Shown here: in pieces, positions 10,982 through 21,925 of the stretch
How the letters are laid out: each line of letters opens with the position of its first letter
How positions within the stretch are numbered: position 1 is the first letter of the stretch
Assembly (NCBI GenBank): GCA_024220505.1
Contig: JAKZZE010000002.1
Span: 1,240,001-1,304,000, forward strand
DNA from: Rhizopus arrhizus
Taxonomy: Eukaryota > Mucoromycota > Mucoromycetes > Mucorales > Rhizopodaceae
DNA: 64,000 nucleotides
Direction of reading: 5' to 3'
The notes under the pieces: generated by a model
The model's database searches: none
What the model was told of the DNA's origin: nothing
Seen by the model: only the letters and a program-made list of their open reading frames with translations
Position numbers and translations under genes: made by a program

Positions 10982-12355
10982 TTAATGACCTTGATTATAT
11001 AAATTGGTTGCCAATTCTGCATAAAACTCTAGTCTATCAAAGTGCTTGTCATTGCCAGATGTAGTAGCCCTAAAACGATATCTAATAAAAGAGGAATAAG
11101 AATAACCCAAAATAAACAAAGCAATGTTATTTACGGTATAGAACTATGGTAAAGCGTAAGTATAAGCAAAAAAAAAGTAGCAAGACTCTTATTTTACCTT
11201 TTCCCGCTCAAGTCCCAATGATCAGCTTCCAGTGTTTTTATATATGTACCCCATTTTGCGCTCTTTACACTGACAATACCGTCATTTTCTCCTTCCTTTT
11301 CATAGACCATTTTTCCTGGTATGTTTAATAAAGAAGACCACGTTGTGAATTTTGTTGATGCACCATAAGAATAATATTTTACGGTTGGATCATCGGGAGT
11401 ATTTGGATTAAAATAGTTGTTACAAAAGTCTGTTGTCAGATGAGCATAAGCTGGCGCATCAAGATAATCAAGGATCAACTTATCAAGCTTTATCCATTTG
11501 TGAGTTGTTGGTATGGTCGATATTGTTTGGTTTCGTGATTGGGGCTTTTGTACAGGGATTGTAGATGATTCAGTAACAGGACACCAAGCAGTATAATTTT
11601 TAGAACCTAAGCCCATATGGTCTCTAAACCAGTCCATCACAGGCGAGCCTCGGTGAGGAGTACAGATGGTTGTTAGGGATTGTACATGGTAGGGTCTATT
11701 ATGATTATTGGCTAACAAGTGTCGGCAATCAAGTCCACCCTAAGACAGAGAATAAATAAATAGAGCTCATATTTTGACTATACATCAAGCATACCATAGA
11801 ATGTGCAACAAAATTCACTTTCTTTCCAACCAAGATTGATTTTAAAATATTATGTAAAGCCAGTGATCTTTCCCAAATACTGCCCGCATGTGGTACCTTG
11901 GTCACAATTACTTTTGCTCCCAATTTGGCCAATGTATCTTCCACACCATCCCAGTAACGAAATTGCAATATGGGAATACTCTCAGGCCCTCGAATATCAA
12001 ATCCAAATAATCCGTGGCACAGTACTATAGGTTCTCTTGGTGCAACATAGTTTGGGCGGACAGGACCTGAATGTGATTGTTTCTTGATTGTTTCAGCCAA
12101 TACATGCGTTTTGTATGTTTGTGTTCTATCTTTAGTGACTTCTATAGGACAAGAAAAGAATCTGTCAGCATTTAAAATGGCTGCTGCTGATCTGGAAGGA
12201 TATAGGATCGAAAATGTTTGCTTCTTGTTCTTTTTGATTTGATATGTGCCTAATTTTTGTTGTGCTTGTGTCAGTAAAGCGGTAATGGTTGAGTTTTTTA
12301 TTATGATTGATTTTTGAAGGTACTGATATAGGTTGTATACGGTGATAATATTCAT
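10982..12355 (-). CDS. Triacylglycerol lipase, alpha/beta hydrolase, TGL2-like
   Basis: Alpha/beta-hydrolase of the lactonising-lipase type found in yeast Tgl2. It should cleave ester bonds of acylglycerols. Exons are 12355-11795, 11739-11198 and 11081-10982, giving 400 aa. The oxyanion region is PIVLCHGLFGFD, the nucleophile elbow AHSMGG (Ser about 186, completed across intron 1), the acid is in EKEGENDGIVSVKSAKWG and the histidine in LEADHWDL. The last intron (116 nt) is needed to reach the family C-terminus ELATNLYNQGH. Without it the frame stops after SGKR. The start is uncertain. An upstream ATG at 12413 opens a hydrophobic leader MLISHVLLLFFSIS that could splice (donor near 12340, acceptor after CTGACACAAG) into the lipase frame, which would make a secreted form. 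Which start is used decides whether it is intracellular or secreted. Confidence 0.85.
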
Positions 12356-12413
12356 ATAGATGATGTGTAGGAGAAATAGAAAAGAAAAGAAGCAGTACGT
12401 GCGAAATGAGCAT

Positions 12414-13559
12414 GATTTTATAGCAATCGCCCTTTCAATTTCTTACACTAATTAGGACGCATGGCATCATTCACGACGCATAATTTTAAATGACATTGGC
12501 TGTGACTCGGCATTTAATGTAACACAAGCAGCATGTGCCTTGTAAAATATTTCTGGCACAATTTTATTGGTTTACTAGACTTTTTTGCCCCAAAAATATT
12601 TCAGTTGAATAGGCACATTTTATGAAAGATTTTGATATAATGATTGCCTTAATAAAGGGAAAAGGGAGCATACTATTTAATGCCGTCTAAAGACATAAAT
12701 TTCATTTCTTTGAATACCTACCTTTTTATAAGAAAATAAATGCATTTTGTTGTCATATCGTTTTTAATAATGAGTGAAAAGATGTACTTCATAAAGTTTC
12801 CTTTGTAGTCAAATTTAACAATAAAATATAAAGTTCCTCTAATATATAATTGTATTAAGCATATTTTAATTATATATTTGGTTTCTATGTGTATTTTACT
12901 TAAAAGATAACATCAAGTTCAGTTCAGTCAAATCATGAAGAGCAAGATCTCTTTGCGTTCTTTAAACAAGTCTTTTATATTTATGTTTATCTTTCTTTAA
13001 AGAAATGGAAAAGTTTTATGCAGATACCAAATAAATACAGTAAGCAAAACATTCAAATATGCTACTATACAAAAACCTTCAAGACATGCAGATATTTTGA
13101 TTTTTTTAATATATAATCCATCATAGATTAAAGAGGATTGATCAGATTATAACATAGTTCCTACAGAATAATCATTATGAATAAATATATAAATCGATAA
13201 GCAAAAAACATTTTTTACAAACAAAAGGATACTTAAATCACGTTTCCATAAAAAATCAAACAACTTGTATTATTTATGTTTTCAGTGACCATATAAATTG
13301 ATTTATCAACATCAATACTCTCTGCCATTTCATTTTTGCATAAAACTGAACATGTACATAATCCTGTTGATTATCAATAATATAATTTGTAAAAGGATGT
13401 AAATCATTCTGTCCATATAAATATTTCTAATGCGACCAAAGTAATATGACTTTAATTGATTATGTATAGGTAGCAGTGGTATATCTATTACCGAGGATTA
13501 TCTCAAACTGTCTTCTTTTTTTTTTAAATAGTAAAAGCTGAAAAAGAAGGAGAAACCTT
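12414..13559. other. AT-rich spacer without a supported gene
   Basis: Very AT-rich sequence with many stops in all frames. I see no RNA motif, repeat unit or conserved protein block. Confidence 0.4.
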
Positions 13560-14060
13560 TCCCATAAGGATGTATTCCTTGATAAGCTCTTTCTGTTCCT
13601 TAAGCAGCCAAAAAGTCGATTGTAGTGGTACAAACTCTGCAGGATGACTTAAGAAAACATTGTCCATAGTTTATTGATTCACTCGACAAGAAACTTTTCA
13701 AGAAAATACGCTTGAAATTTCTACAAGATGATCTGATCAAACGACAGACCGAGAAAAATTCCAAACTTCTTTCCCTTTGCCCTAATTCTTTCCTTCGATT
13801 CAATCCTCTGGTTGCCGATGTCTCGAGTGGAATGAATTCGAGTAGTCAATGGACCGTTGGTTGGCTTCCGGTTTAACCAAAGCCTTTCCCTGGTCGCTCT
13901 GATCAATTGCTCACCAAGGATTATGTCACTTGTTGTCTTAAAATGTATCCGACACCTACAGGTTCCATAAATTATTAATAACTGTGTATTTTCTCTTGAA
14001 TATCCTGCTAGCCACAAACCATGTTCTTTTCAAATTACCACCCCTTGGTTTGTTCAGTGG
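13560..14060 (+). pseudogene. LINE remnant: C-terminal zinc-knuckle region
   Basis: Plus-strand translation with several stops and shifts gives consecutive pieces that resemble the C-terminal, post-reverse-transcriptase region of mucoralean non-LTR retrotransposons: DSLDKKLFKKIRLKFLQDDL, then LLSLCPNSFLRFNPLVADVS, SSQWTVGWLP, and in another frame DQLLTKDYVTCCLKM, followed by VYFLLNILLA. The final block contains the cysteine pair of a zf-RVT-type finger. There is no reverse transcriptase domain and no poly(A) tail, so this is a small internal relic. Minus-strand ORFs over the same bases are shadows. Confidence 0.5.
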
Positions 14061-14629
14061 CCTACTCTATGTCTTTCTCATAATAGTAAACTGCCATAGC
14101 AACCTCCGCAACTAGGGTAAAGACCCTTAAATTAGCTACCTCTAAATTCTAATTAATGTTTATTCAACTTTGTTCCCTTCTTACTTGTGAAAAGATATCT
14201 ACAGGACACATCATGGATCCTCTGCGGTCTTGTAAAATATAAAAACTTAACATTAGGTCCAAAAGTGAATTTAGGATTGAATAAGAATTGCTACACAAAA
14301 GATAATTAAAATAAGGATGGCTTATTGAGAAAGAGAAAGAAGATAAAGCTGTTCTTTATGAAGTGATATATTTCTGATTTTTAACTAATAAAGTCACTGT
14401 TTACTATTGGCCTTATTAGAAAAAGAAAGAAACATTAATATTCAAAGTATCAAAAACATTTTGAATCAAAGTAAAGACTTTCAAAACTACTCATAAAGTT
14501 TTGTTTTGTGACACGCATTTTTCAAAGCTAACTTCGCTGTCTGCATTTATTTCTTTTTTTTTTTCTTTTTTTTTTTTTTAAAAAAAAAATTGATAATGAT
14601 TGCTTTGTTTTCTTGAAACAATTTACGAC
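14061..14629. other. 5' flank and leader of the bZIP gene
   Basis: No protein gene is present. The stretch contains several short ATG-initiated ORFs ahead of the bZIP start (for example 14317-14328 and 14358-14366) and a T-run/A-run pair at about 14553-14589. Some of these may lie upstream of the transcription start. Confidence 0.4.
14596..14616 (+). promoter_or_regulatory. Upstream ORF in the leader of the GCN4-like gene
   Basis: A six-codon ORF (M-I-A-L-F-S-stop) terminates 13 nt before the bZIP start codon. Short upstream ORFs control translation of GCN4 in yeast and cpc-1 in Neurospora. Their presence here is seen directly, but a regulatory role is inferred. Confidence 0.4.
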
Positions 14630-15328
14630 ATGAATAATAATAATAACAAGGAAAATAATAACAATAATAATGTTTCATTCTCACCAACAGAGCAACAAAC
14701 AGAATTACTTTGGAATAATGTGAATACACTTGCTATTCCTGGCTCAGAAGAAGAAACAGCAACAGCATCTCCTTCTCCTTCTTTATCAAAGTTAATCTAT
14801 GATCAAGAAAAACAATTAAATGAAGGAATAGCAGTCAACACAACTCAATATTCAAATATACCAGCACACGATAGCTCAGCGTTTAATATTTCCTGGGGAG
14901 GAAATGATAAACCGCCTGCCGAACTTCATCCAGAAGAGAAGCAAGAGCCAGAAATTAAGCTTTCGAGACCATTGCCTAAGCCACGTGGGATAAGAAAGTT
15001 ACCTGAGCCTGAACCTTCTGAAGATGGGACGATTGATGAAGATGTATTAAAGCGACGCAAGGTAATATTAGATGTTATAATACACACTCAGCTTACCAAA
15101 AGTTAGAATACGGATGCTGCTAGAAGGTCAAGATTAAAGAAGCTATTAAAAGTGGATCAGCTTGAGACCAAAGTAGCCGCTCTGCAGGCAGAGAATGCTA
15201 AATTGATTCTAAATAATGCGGTATTAGAATCAGAAAAGAAGAGCTTATATGCAAAAGAAGTTGAATATAAAAAGAGGATAAATTATTTAGAAGAAGTCAT
15301 GAAACGTCATGGATGGCAGGAACTGTAA
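14630..15328 (+). CDS. bZIP transcription factor, GCN4/CPC1-like
   Basis: Nuclear DNA-binding regulator. Exons are 14630-15061 and 15107-15328 (45-nt intron), giving 217 aa. The splice joins KRRK to NTDAARRSRLKKLLK, recreating the GCN4-type basic region, followed by a leucine zipper starting QLETKVAALQAENAKL and running to about residue 210. The N-terminal two thirds are Asn-rich, then acidic and proline-rich (LPKPRGIRKLPEPEPSEDG), consistent with an activation region. The start is the ATG at 14630 before a run of Asn codons. The frame extends upstream only through a TTG. Family knowledge suggests a role in general amino-acid control binding TGACTC-type sites. The upstream ORFs in the leader support this but do not prove it. 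It reads in tandem with the Q-rich gene 150 bp downstream. Confidence 0.85.
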
Positions 15329-15476
15329 AAAAAAAAAAATGTGTACTTCTCTTTTTTATGGTTGTTCATCATTCAAATTTTCTAATCTCAGACAATTAAA
15401 AATATCAAATTGACTATTTACATATTTATGTGCGTATCTCTTTTTCTTTTCTTTTTTTTTCTTTAATAACAAAGAC

Positions 15477-15692
15477 ATGCCTTTAGAAGACGTATCTGTT
15501 AGTTTATCACGTCTTGCTTTAGCTAAAGCGATTAAAACACCTGATGGAAATGAGCAAGAAGCTGAACCTTGGTCAAAGAGTGTCATTTTTCATCAACCAC
15601 ATATCAACCAAAATATGAGAAATACGATTGTCAATCCACAATCCAATGGTCAAGCAAGGGTCAAAGGTAATAAATATCAAAATTATCGTCCT

Positions 15693-15724
<32 letters not shown>

Positions 15725-15949
15725 ACAGCAGCAGGCACCGCCTATGATACGTGCAAGATCAAATGAAAAGCCTATCAGTTCAAGCAGTAGCTCTGCTTCT
15801 TCATTTCATAATAAGTCCAGTAAGTATTCCTCCCTTTCTTTTTTTTTTCTAGACCCTTGAAACTCCCCTTTTTTAATTCAAATGATATTTTAGGTTTAAA
15901 GCAACCAGTTGTAATGAAAAATAATCGCCGTTTTGTACCGAGTGACGAT

Positions 15950-15983
<34 letters not shown>

Positions 15984-17254
15984 AAGATGAAGAAGAGGAA
16001 GAGGAGGACGAAGAAGAAGTGATAAAACCATCCACTCATTCTAGACCTGACAACAATGGCTTTGCTTTACCCAAGATAGAATCCAGTAGCTTCAATTTAC
16101 CTAAATTAGAGACAAACGATTTTACTCTGCCTACATTAGATATCAGTAGCCCTGCTTCACCCAAACCAGCCAATAACAAAATTGTTCATACTCCTTTGCT
16201 AAATAAGGATAAAGGAAAGGCACCTAAACGTGTGACACAACCTAGTGATGAAGAAGAAGAAGAAGAAAGTGAAAGTGAAGAAGAAAGTGAGGATGATGAA
16301 ACAGGTAATACTGCTACACACGATACACGTGCAATATTAATTTATTATTTATTATTAGAGCAAGAAATGTATACTAGACGAATGTCTACATTAAGAGAAC
16401 TTGAACGTGGTCCTAGTCTTCACAGAAGAGCAAGAAGTACGGGTGATATGATAAATGAAATGCAGCAGCAACAACCACAAAATGACCAATGGAATTCAAG
16501 ATCTACTGTCATAAGCATGACACCTTCAGATGATACAATTGAAGAGCCTATCCTTCGTGCACCCACACCTGGAAATTTGGGCAATTATGCTAGATCAATG
16601 AGTGAATTAGACTTAAGTAGCAATGGTTATTATAACCAACAGCAACAACAGCAGCAAATGGCTTATAATTTGCAAATGCAGCAAATGATGCAAATGCAGC
16701 AAATGGTACAAGCACAGCAAATGGCACAAATACAACAATATCAACAGTACCAACAGCAACAGCAACAACAAAAGACAAGGAATCGTAAAAGTGTATCTGC
16801 CATGGATTTAATGATGCAATTAGAAGAAGAAAAGGAGGCATCACGTAAAAACCATAAAAAGAAGATGCCTGATCCTTCAAAGGCCAACTTAGCTGATGGC
16901 TTATTAAGTCAAGTTAATGCACAAAAACATCACAACATTAACTTTCAACAGATGGCTCAGCAACAACACTTGACAAGAGCAAGTAAGAGTGACTATAATT
17001 TGAGTCAGGAACGAAAGCCTCGTCCAACAGGTGGACACAACAATAATAGGCCATCAAGTACAATGATGTATTATGATCCTAGAATGTCCATGATGAATAA
17101 TTCGCCCATACCTACTGTTACCATGTCAACCCCAATTCAACAACAACAACAACAACCCTATTTGATGCCACCCATGATGCAGCAGCAACAGCAAAATAGA
17201 TCAAGTTACCATCAGCAACAAAGAAGACTTTCTAATTATAATGTCTACAAATAA
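15477..17254 (+). CDS. Low-complexity Gln/Glu-rich protein
   Basis: I do not recognise the family. Exons are 15477-15819 and 15894-17254. A further 54-nt, in-frame intron probably lies at 16305-16358 (GTAATA..TTATTAG), because removing it deletes the odd peptide THDTRAILIYYLLL, leaving 549 aa (567 aa if retained). The protein starts MPLEDVSVSLSRLALAKAIK, has polyQ near residue 75, a long Glu/Asp tract near 130-165, serine/arginine segments (HRRARSTGDM and YARSMSELDLS, both with kinase-type RxxS sites), then long QM-rich coiled-coil-like stretches. No membrane segment is visible. This is compatible with a scaffold or RNA-granule protein, but that is a guess. Its stop lies only 20 bp from the stop of the convergent GTPase gene. 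Confidence 0.7.
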
Positions 17255-17274
17255 ATTTTCCTCACGCATTTTTA

Positions 17275-18129
17275 TTAGATTACTTTATTTGCAGCATAAA
17301 TAATAGCCCATTTCACTCTTGTCAATTCTTGTTCAATAAACTCATGATTATTCTTACGCTTTTTACCAGTGATCAATAATTGAGGAAAACAACAAATACT
17401 GTGCTTTAAAAGGTATTGCTCTATACTTGATCTCGATTCATCAAATTCTTGCTGTGATAATTTATCTCGCTTTGTCAGTATGACTTGATAGGAAACTGCT
17501 TGTTTATCCAATTGATTCATTAATAGCTTGTCTGTCTCTTTCAATCCTGCTATTGGGTCAACCAATAAAAATAATCTTTTTAGCCTATACATCTATTCAT
17601 CAGCATGTAGACATTCATCATCTGTATGTGGACTTACTGTCGACGATTGGTTAAATAATCCAAAATAAGTTCACCCCATTCTGCTTTAGATCGATATCCA
17701 TAACCAGGCATATCTACTATTGTCAATTCATTTCCAATATTAAAAAAGTTTAAAAGGCGTGTATGTCCCTGTCATTTATTAGTTTCAGTATCATCTATCA
17801 ATAAATAAGGCTTACAGGTTTGCTAGAAGTTTTCACAAGCTTTGAATTATTTGTTAAAGTATTGATCAATGTTGATTTCTATATTCTTGTTAATAACCAC
17901 AATCATACATATAATACAACTTGATTACCCCAACATTACTTCTTCCTACAAAAGCCACTTCGGGTTTATCTAATTCGGGTGCTTGTTCAAGTTGTGATAT
18001 ACTTTTAATAAAACTAACTTGTTTTGAAAATAATTTCTTGGCTGCATTTATTTGTAAAAGAGTCAATGAAGGTTGTTCAGGAAAACAAGCTAATTTTGTT
18101 TGGAAAAGTAAACTTAAACTTTTTCTCAT
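17275..18129 (-). CDS. EngB/YihA-type GTPase, probably mitochondrial
   Basis: TRAFAC-class GTPase of the EngB family, which acts in large ribosomal subunit assembly. Eukaryotic members (GTPBP8-like) are mitochondrial. Exons are 18129-17929, 17878-17816, 17768-17638 and 17584-17275, giving 234 aa. Intron 1 splits the P-loop GRSNVG|KS. G3 is VDMPGYGYRSKAEWGE, G4 is TKRDKL, and the join RRQ|LKRLFLLVD matches the family. Acceptor choice in intron 3 was fixed by frame. The start chosen at 18129 gives MRKSLSLLFQTKLACF, a plausible mitochondrial presequence. An earlier in-frame ATG at 18177 would leave only 7 bp after the stop of the preceding gene. It converges tightly with the Q-rich gene. Confidence 0.87.
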
Positions 18130-18184
18130 TTTTAAAAGAAGACAGATTGAAAAATTTTTTTTATTCATTTTACACATAATGCGT

Positions 18185-18937
18185 TTATTTTTTGGCTACA
18201 ACCCTTTGGCTCAAAGTGGCATTAGCTACAGCAGTTAAAAATGCTGTCTTTTGTTGAAGATCTAAACTGGGATTACTTCCAATCAAAGAATTAACGACGT
18301 CTCCCTTCACAATGTCAGACCATTTAATTTCTGTGCCTGCTGAAAGATAAGGTTGGTAATCATCTTCATTGACATCAGCTTGCTGTTGACCTTCTACTGC
18401 TTCTGTACTGACTTGTTGAACAGGTATTACATCCAATGATGCCCAATCAATGTCTTTATCAATAAATGAGACAGCACGGTGGGCACGAACCGCTTCATGT
18501 TTAACACGGGGCTTTCTGTTATTATTTCTACGATTGCCATCTTGCCTAGGATTTCTTGCATCCTTTTTAGGTTCTTTTGCTGCTTCAGTTGTCTTTTTTT
18601 CAATAGCGGGTATTTTTGTAGGCTCTGCATCAGCGAATTGTCCTTCTACTGCTGGTTTTTGCTGCTGCTGTCTTCCTCTTTGATTATTGTTGTTTCTAGA
18701 AGACATTAAGCCATTACCTCGCTTATTTTTATTTTCATTTCTTGATGATTTATGTTCACCTTGGCTGCTTCTTTTTGACAAAAAGGAAGCAAAGGGATCA
18801 TTTCTTTCGCTAACGGTCTTTCCACGACCAGCGCCAAGACGTTCAGCAAGTCCAGGCGTATTTTCTGTACTGTAGCATTGAGCTGAAAGTCTCCAAAAGG
18901 GAAATCTGGAGGTTTGAGAGGCTACTGTTCTTAACAT
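18185..18937 (-). CDS. Putative mitochondrial protein of unknown function
   Basis: Single-exon frame of 250 aa from the ATG at 18937. An earlier ATG at 19003 adds 22 residues but spoils the presequence. The N-terminus MLRTVASQTSRFPFWRLSAQ lacks acidic residues and is Arg/Ser-rich, as expected for mitochondrial import, with a likely cleavage before YSTENTPG. The middle is low-complexity, basic and Asn/Gln-rich (NRRNNNRKPR), suggesting nucleic-acid contact. The C-terminal 90 residues (FIDKDIDWASLD, then EIKWSDIVKGDVVNSLIG) look folded and conserved. I cannot name the family. A mitoribosomal or mitochondrial RNA-binding role is only a guess from the presequence, the basic region and the adjacent EngB-type gene on the same strand. 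Confidence 0.65.
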   Translation of the reverse strand: MLRTVASQTSRFPFWRLSAQCYSTENTPGLAERLGAGRGKTVSERNDPFASFLSKRSSQGEHKSSRNENKNKRGNGLMSSRNNNNQRGRQQQQKPAVEGQFADAEPTKIPAIEKKTTEAAKEPKKDARNPRQDGNRRNNNRKPRVKHEAVRAHRAVSFIDKDIDWASLDVIPVQQVSTEAVEGQQQADVNEDDYQPYLSAGTEIKWSDIVKGDVVNSLIGSNPSLDLQQKTAFLTAVANATLSQRVVAKK

Positions 18938-20349
18938 TATGTCAAAGTGAAAAGAAAGTGGAGGCCCTGGATTTCCTTGTCTCTTTTTTGAAAAGAGAGT
19001 CACGGTGGCCTAGGTTTGTCTGAATTTTAAATTTGATTTCTTTTACTGATCACTGTGGTTAGGTGCTAATCTAATCGAAGATAAGAAAAGCAATAAAACC
19101 AAGAAACTTTTTGAATGCTAAGAAATGAAGATAATTTAAAGATCAATGATTAAATTTGGCTTTCTAATCAAAACAGTTAAGTCTTTACTGATCAGCGAGT
19201 TTTCGTGTTAATTATTATATTTTATGTTGCTTACCTTCTTTCTCTACATATTTACTACAGTGCTTCTTTATTTTACTATTTTAATTTTCAAAATAGTCAT
19301 GATTAATGAAATTTTTTATTAAAAGCATATTTAATCATAAAATATTTGCTTCTTTATGCTATCTTATCAAAGCATTCAGGAACTGCCGAGAATCAAGATG
19401 GTATATGTTATTTATGATTGTCCATATACACTATATGCAATATATATAATCCCATCAATTTCACTTAAGGCATCCGTAAACTGCTACTACGATTTATGAT
19501 TCATAGTACGTTCTTTAACCGTAATACAGCGAGTTAAAAACCATGTATACAAAAAAAAAGAGAGGGCATAAATTTTTCGTAGAGTAGAAAAACTTAAGCT
19601 GTGGAAACATGGCAATAGTTCTGAAATACCTACTATCAACAATTTGCTGCAATCTTGGACGTGATTTTCAAATTTACGAATGTTAATCTGAAGAAGTTTT
19701 TAGTTTTTTTTAACTCTTCCTTTTGATCTGATCTTGGTAAGGTAGTATCCACAAGACATCATGCATTCACTGCGATATAGTAAGATGTAAATGAATAAAT
19801 AACTATTTAATTGTATTTATTTGCAACAGCAAAGCATAAAAAATGACAATTGAATATTTGAAATGCAACAAGACAAAAGTCTTAAAGAGATAAGTCAAAT
19901 TTTCAGAAGAGATGATTTGATTTGAAAACGGTATACTTTAGGACGAGTTAAATGAAAGGTTTGCTCGGAAAACAAGTTATTTGGTCATTATGTCCTTTGG
20001 ATCTTGAGAAGCATGTGTATTTGGGTAACATTTCATCAGAAAAATAAAACAAATCAATAGTTCATATTCAATAGGAATAATCGAGCACTTGTTATAAACA
20101 GTAAAATTTGAGAATATCAATGGCGATATATTCCAAAAAAAAGAAGATTCAAGATACAATATGGCTGAGAATGTATGAAGATTGGGATAGCGTTTACGAG
20201 AAAGCATTGGGTGCAGCTTTTTAAATGATGCGTTTACTGGCACTCTTCAGTAATAATGATGTGATCCTATCATCATGAAACAGAGTGTTCAAGCATATGT
20301 TGTGTAGTCGTGGTTACATTTATTAATAAAAAAAAGATGCCTTTTACAT
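18938..20349. other. 1.4 kb spacer without a supported gene
   Basis: AT-rich, with no conserved protein block. A minus-strand frame of 88 codons at 19977-20243 has no motif and sits in the 3' flank of the next gene. I see no RNA signature. Confidence 0.4.
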
Positions 20350-21195
20350 TCAAACTTGCTCAGTGATTTGGATGATTTTGTTCTTTTTTAGATTGAATCG
20401 AACATTTTTTTTCTTTTGTGTCGTTACTGTGGTATCAACTACTGCATCTCTTTTCTTACCTTCGCCGTTCATTAGTTTTTTTCTTAATAGTGTTCTTGCT
20501 TCACGAGCCTCTCTTTCTTCTCTCACTCTCCAAGTCTTTATTTGATAAGCTCTTTTGGCTTGTCTCGCCCTCTTTTCAGCTAACGTAACTGGTTTTGTCA
20601 TTGGAACATCTTCTTCGTCTTCTTGTTTCTTTTCTGGTTGCTGCTGCTGCTGCTGTTGTTGTTGTTGTTGTTGCTGTCTTTGCTGTTGATGAGTCTTTTT
20701 ATGTCTTAATGGAATGGATATACTATTCTTTATTTGAATTGGAGCTGCAGACGGTGTACGTGCGGAAGCGGATGGACGAGGAGCTTTACGAATAGGACCT
20801 GTGGTTGGAGGAGGAATAGGAATGGGTGAAGTAGGAGTAATCTGAGTGACTATAGTTGTTGTCGGTGTAGTAGTAGGCGCTGATATAGATATTTCTAATT
20901 GTTCATGAAGTGATTTATTATTATTATTTCGTACTGTAGGTGTTGAGATAGATGTTGCTAATTCTTGATGTTTTATAATCTCATTTCCCATTGTTATTAG
21001 TCTTGATGAATTATGAGTTGAAGGTAAAAAATAAAAATGCCGTTTAATAAAAGGAAAGTTGAGACCTTTTGCAGTAGCTGTTAAATAACCAAAGTTTGTA
21101 AAAGGAAATAAAGATAAAGCCTTGTTTGTTTTTAAAAATACTTTTCTTGTCGTTTCACTAAGTTTTTCATTTTTTTCTGTCTCTATTGTTTTCAT
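20350..21195 (-). CDS. PolyQ protein with a PP1-docking-like motif
   Basis: Unrecognised single-exon protein of 281 aa from the ATG at 21195 (a second ATG, residue 69, would give a 213-aa form starting MGNEIIKHQE). The first 65 residues are basic and aromatic and could be an organelle-targeting segment. Then follow a Ser/Thr/Pro-rich region, a run of about 17 glutamines near residue 185, and a long charged helix rich in Arg and Ala (LAEKRARQAKRAYQIKTW, EREAREARTLLRKK). Near the C-terminus is KKNVRFNLKK, which fits the R/K-x-V-x-F docking motif of protein phosphatase 1 regulatory proteins. A PP1-related role is an inference from this short motif alone. Confidence 0.6.
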   Translation of the reverse strand: MKTIETEKNEKLSETTRKVFLKTNKALSLFPFTNFGYLTATAKGLNFPFIKRHFYFLPSTHNSSRLITMGNEIIKHQELATSISTPTVRNNNNKSLHEQLEISISAPTTTPTTTIVTQITPTSPIPIPPPTTGPIRKAPRPSASARTPSAAPIQIKNSISIPLRHKKTHQQQRQQQQQQQQQQQQQPEKKQEDEEDVPMTKPVTLAEKRARQAKRAYQIKTWRVREEREAREARTLLRKKLMNGEGKKRDAVVDTTVTTQKKKNVRFNLKKNKIIQITEQV

Positions 21196-21925
21196 GAATA
21201 ACTATAAAAATATTTAGGATTTTTGTGTATTTATAAAATATGTGACCATTTACAAACACATGTCAATTTAACTTTTTTATACTTTTATAATAATAATAAA
21301 AAAAAAAACTGTCTTTTTTTTCCTTAGGTTATTAATAGAGATAAAGAAGTAAGAAGAGTAGAATTCAAGTTATTTTTTTGTTTGCTTTATAAAATTTAAT
21401 CACCGAAACTTTAATGACTTCAAGACCATTCAATACGACTACAGATTAAATATGAGGATACAATTAAAGATTTTATCAAGTCGAGCGAAATATAGAGAGA
21501 GTGAATAAAATATTTTACTTCTGCTACTATATATTATTAACCCTTACCACGTAATCTCTTTTCAAAAATCAGTTTTTATTGCATTAATTGTAGTCTTTTA
21601 TTTGTAGCAAATAATTGTATACCAAAATAGGGAAACATCAATGTATGTGTAACGACTTCAGACAATGTGTTAAGTTACTTCAAGACAAGTAACAATAAAC
21701 CCAATCCCGTAAGATTGCTTGCATGTATGCTCTTGGCTCCCAAAAAATCTTTTTCTTTCCATTTAAAAGCACCGACTCTCTTTTTTACCTTATTAAATAA
21801 ACAATGCTCTCCTTATCCTCAAACACATACTGATAATTCTTTTTTAACAAATGAAACCAACTTTATCATAAAAAATTATATATTTTTATTTAATTTATTT
21901 ATTATCAACATATATAATGTACATA
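21196..21925. other. Spacer between two minus-strand genes
   Basis: AT-rich. A plus-strand frame at 21667-21936 lacks motifs and overlaps the end of the next gene, so it was not accepted. Confidence 0.35.

Noticed and set aside
15775..16035. Polyserine minus-strand ORF
   Set aside because: Antisense shadow of the GAA/GAG-rich acidic tract of the Q-rich gene.
19977..20243. 88-codon minus-strand ORF
   Set aside because: No motif, atypical composition and no splice partner; probably chance in AT-rich DNA.
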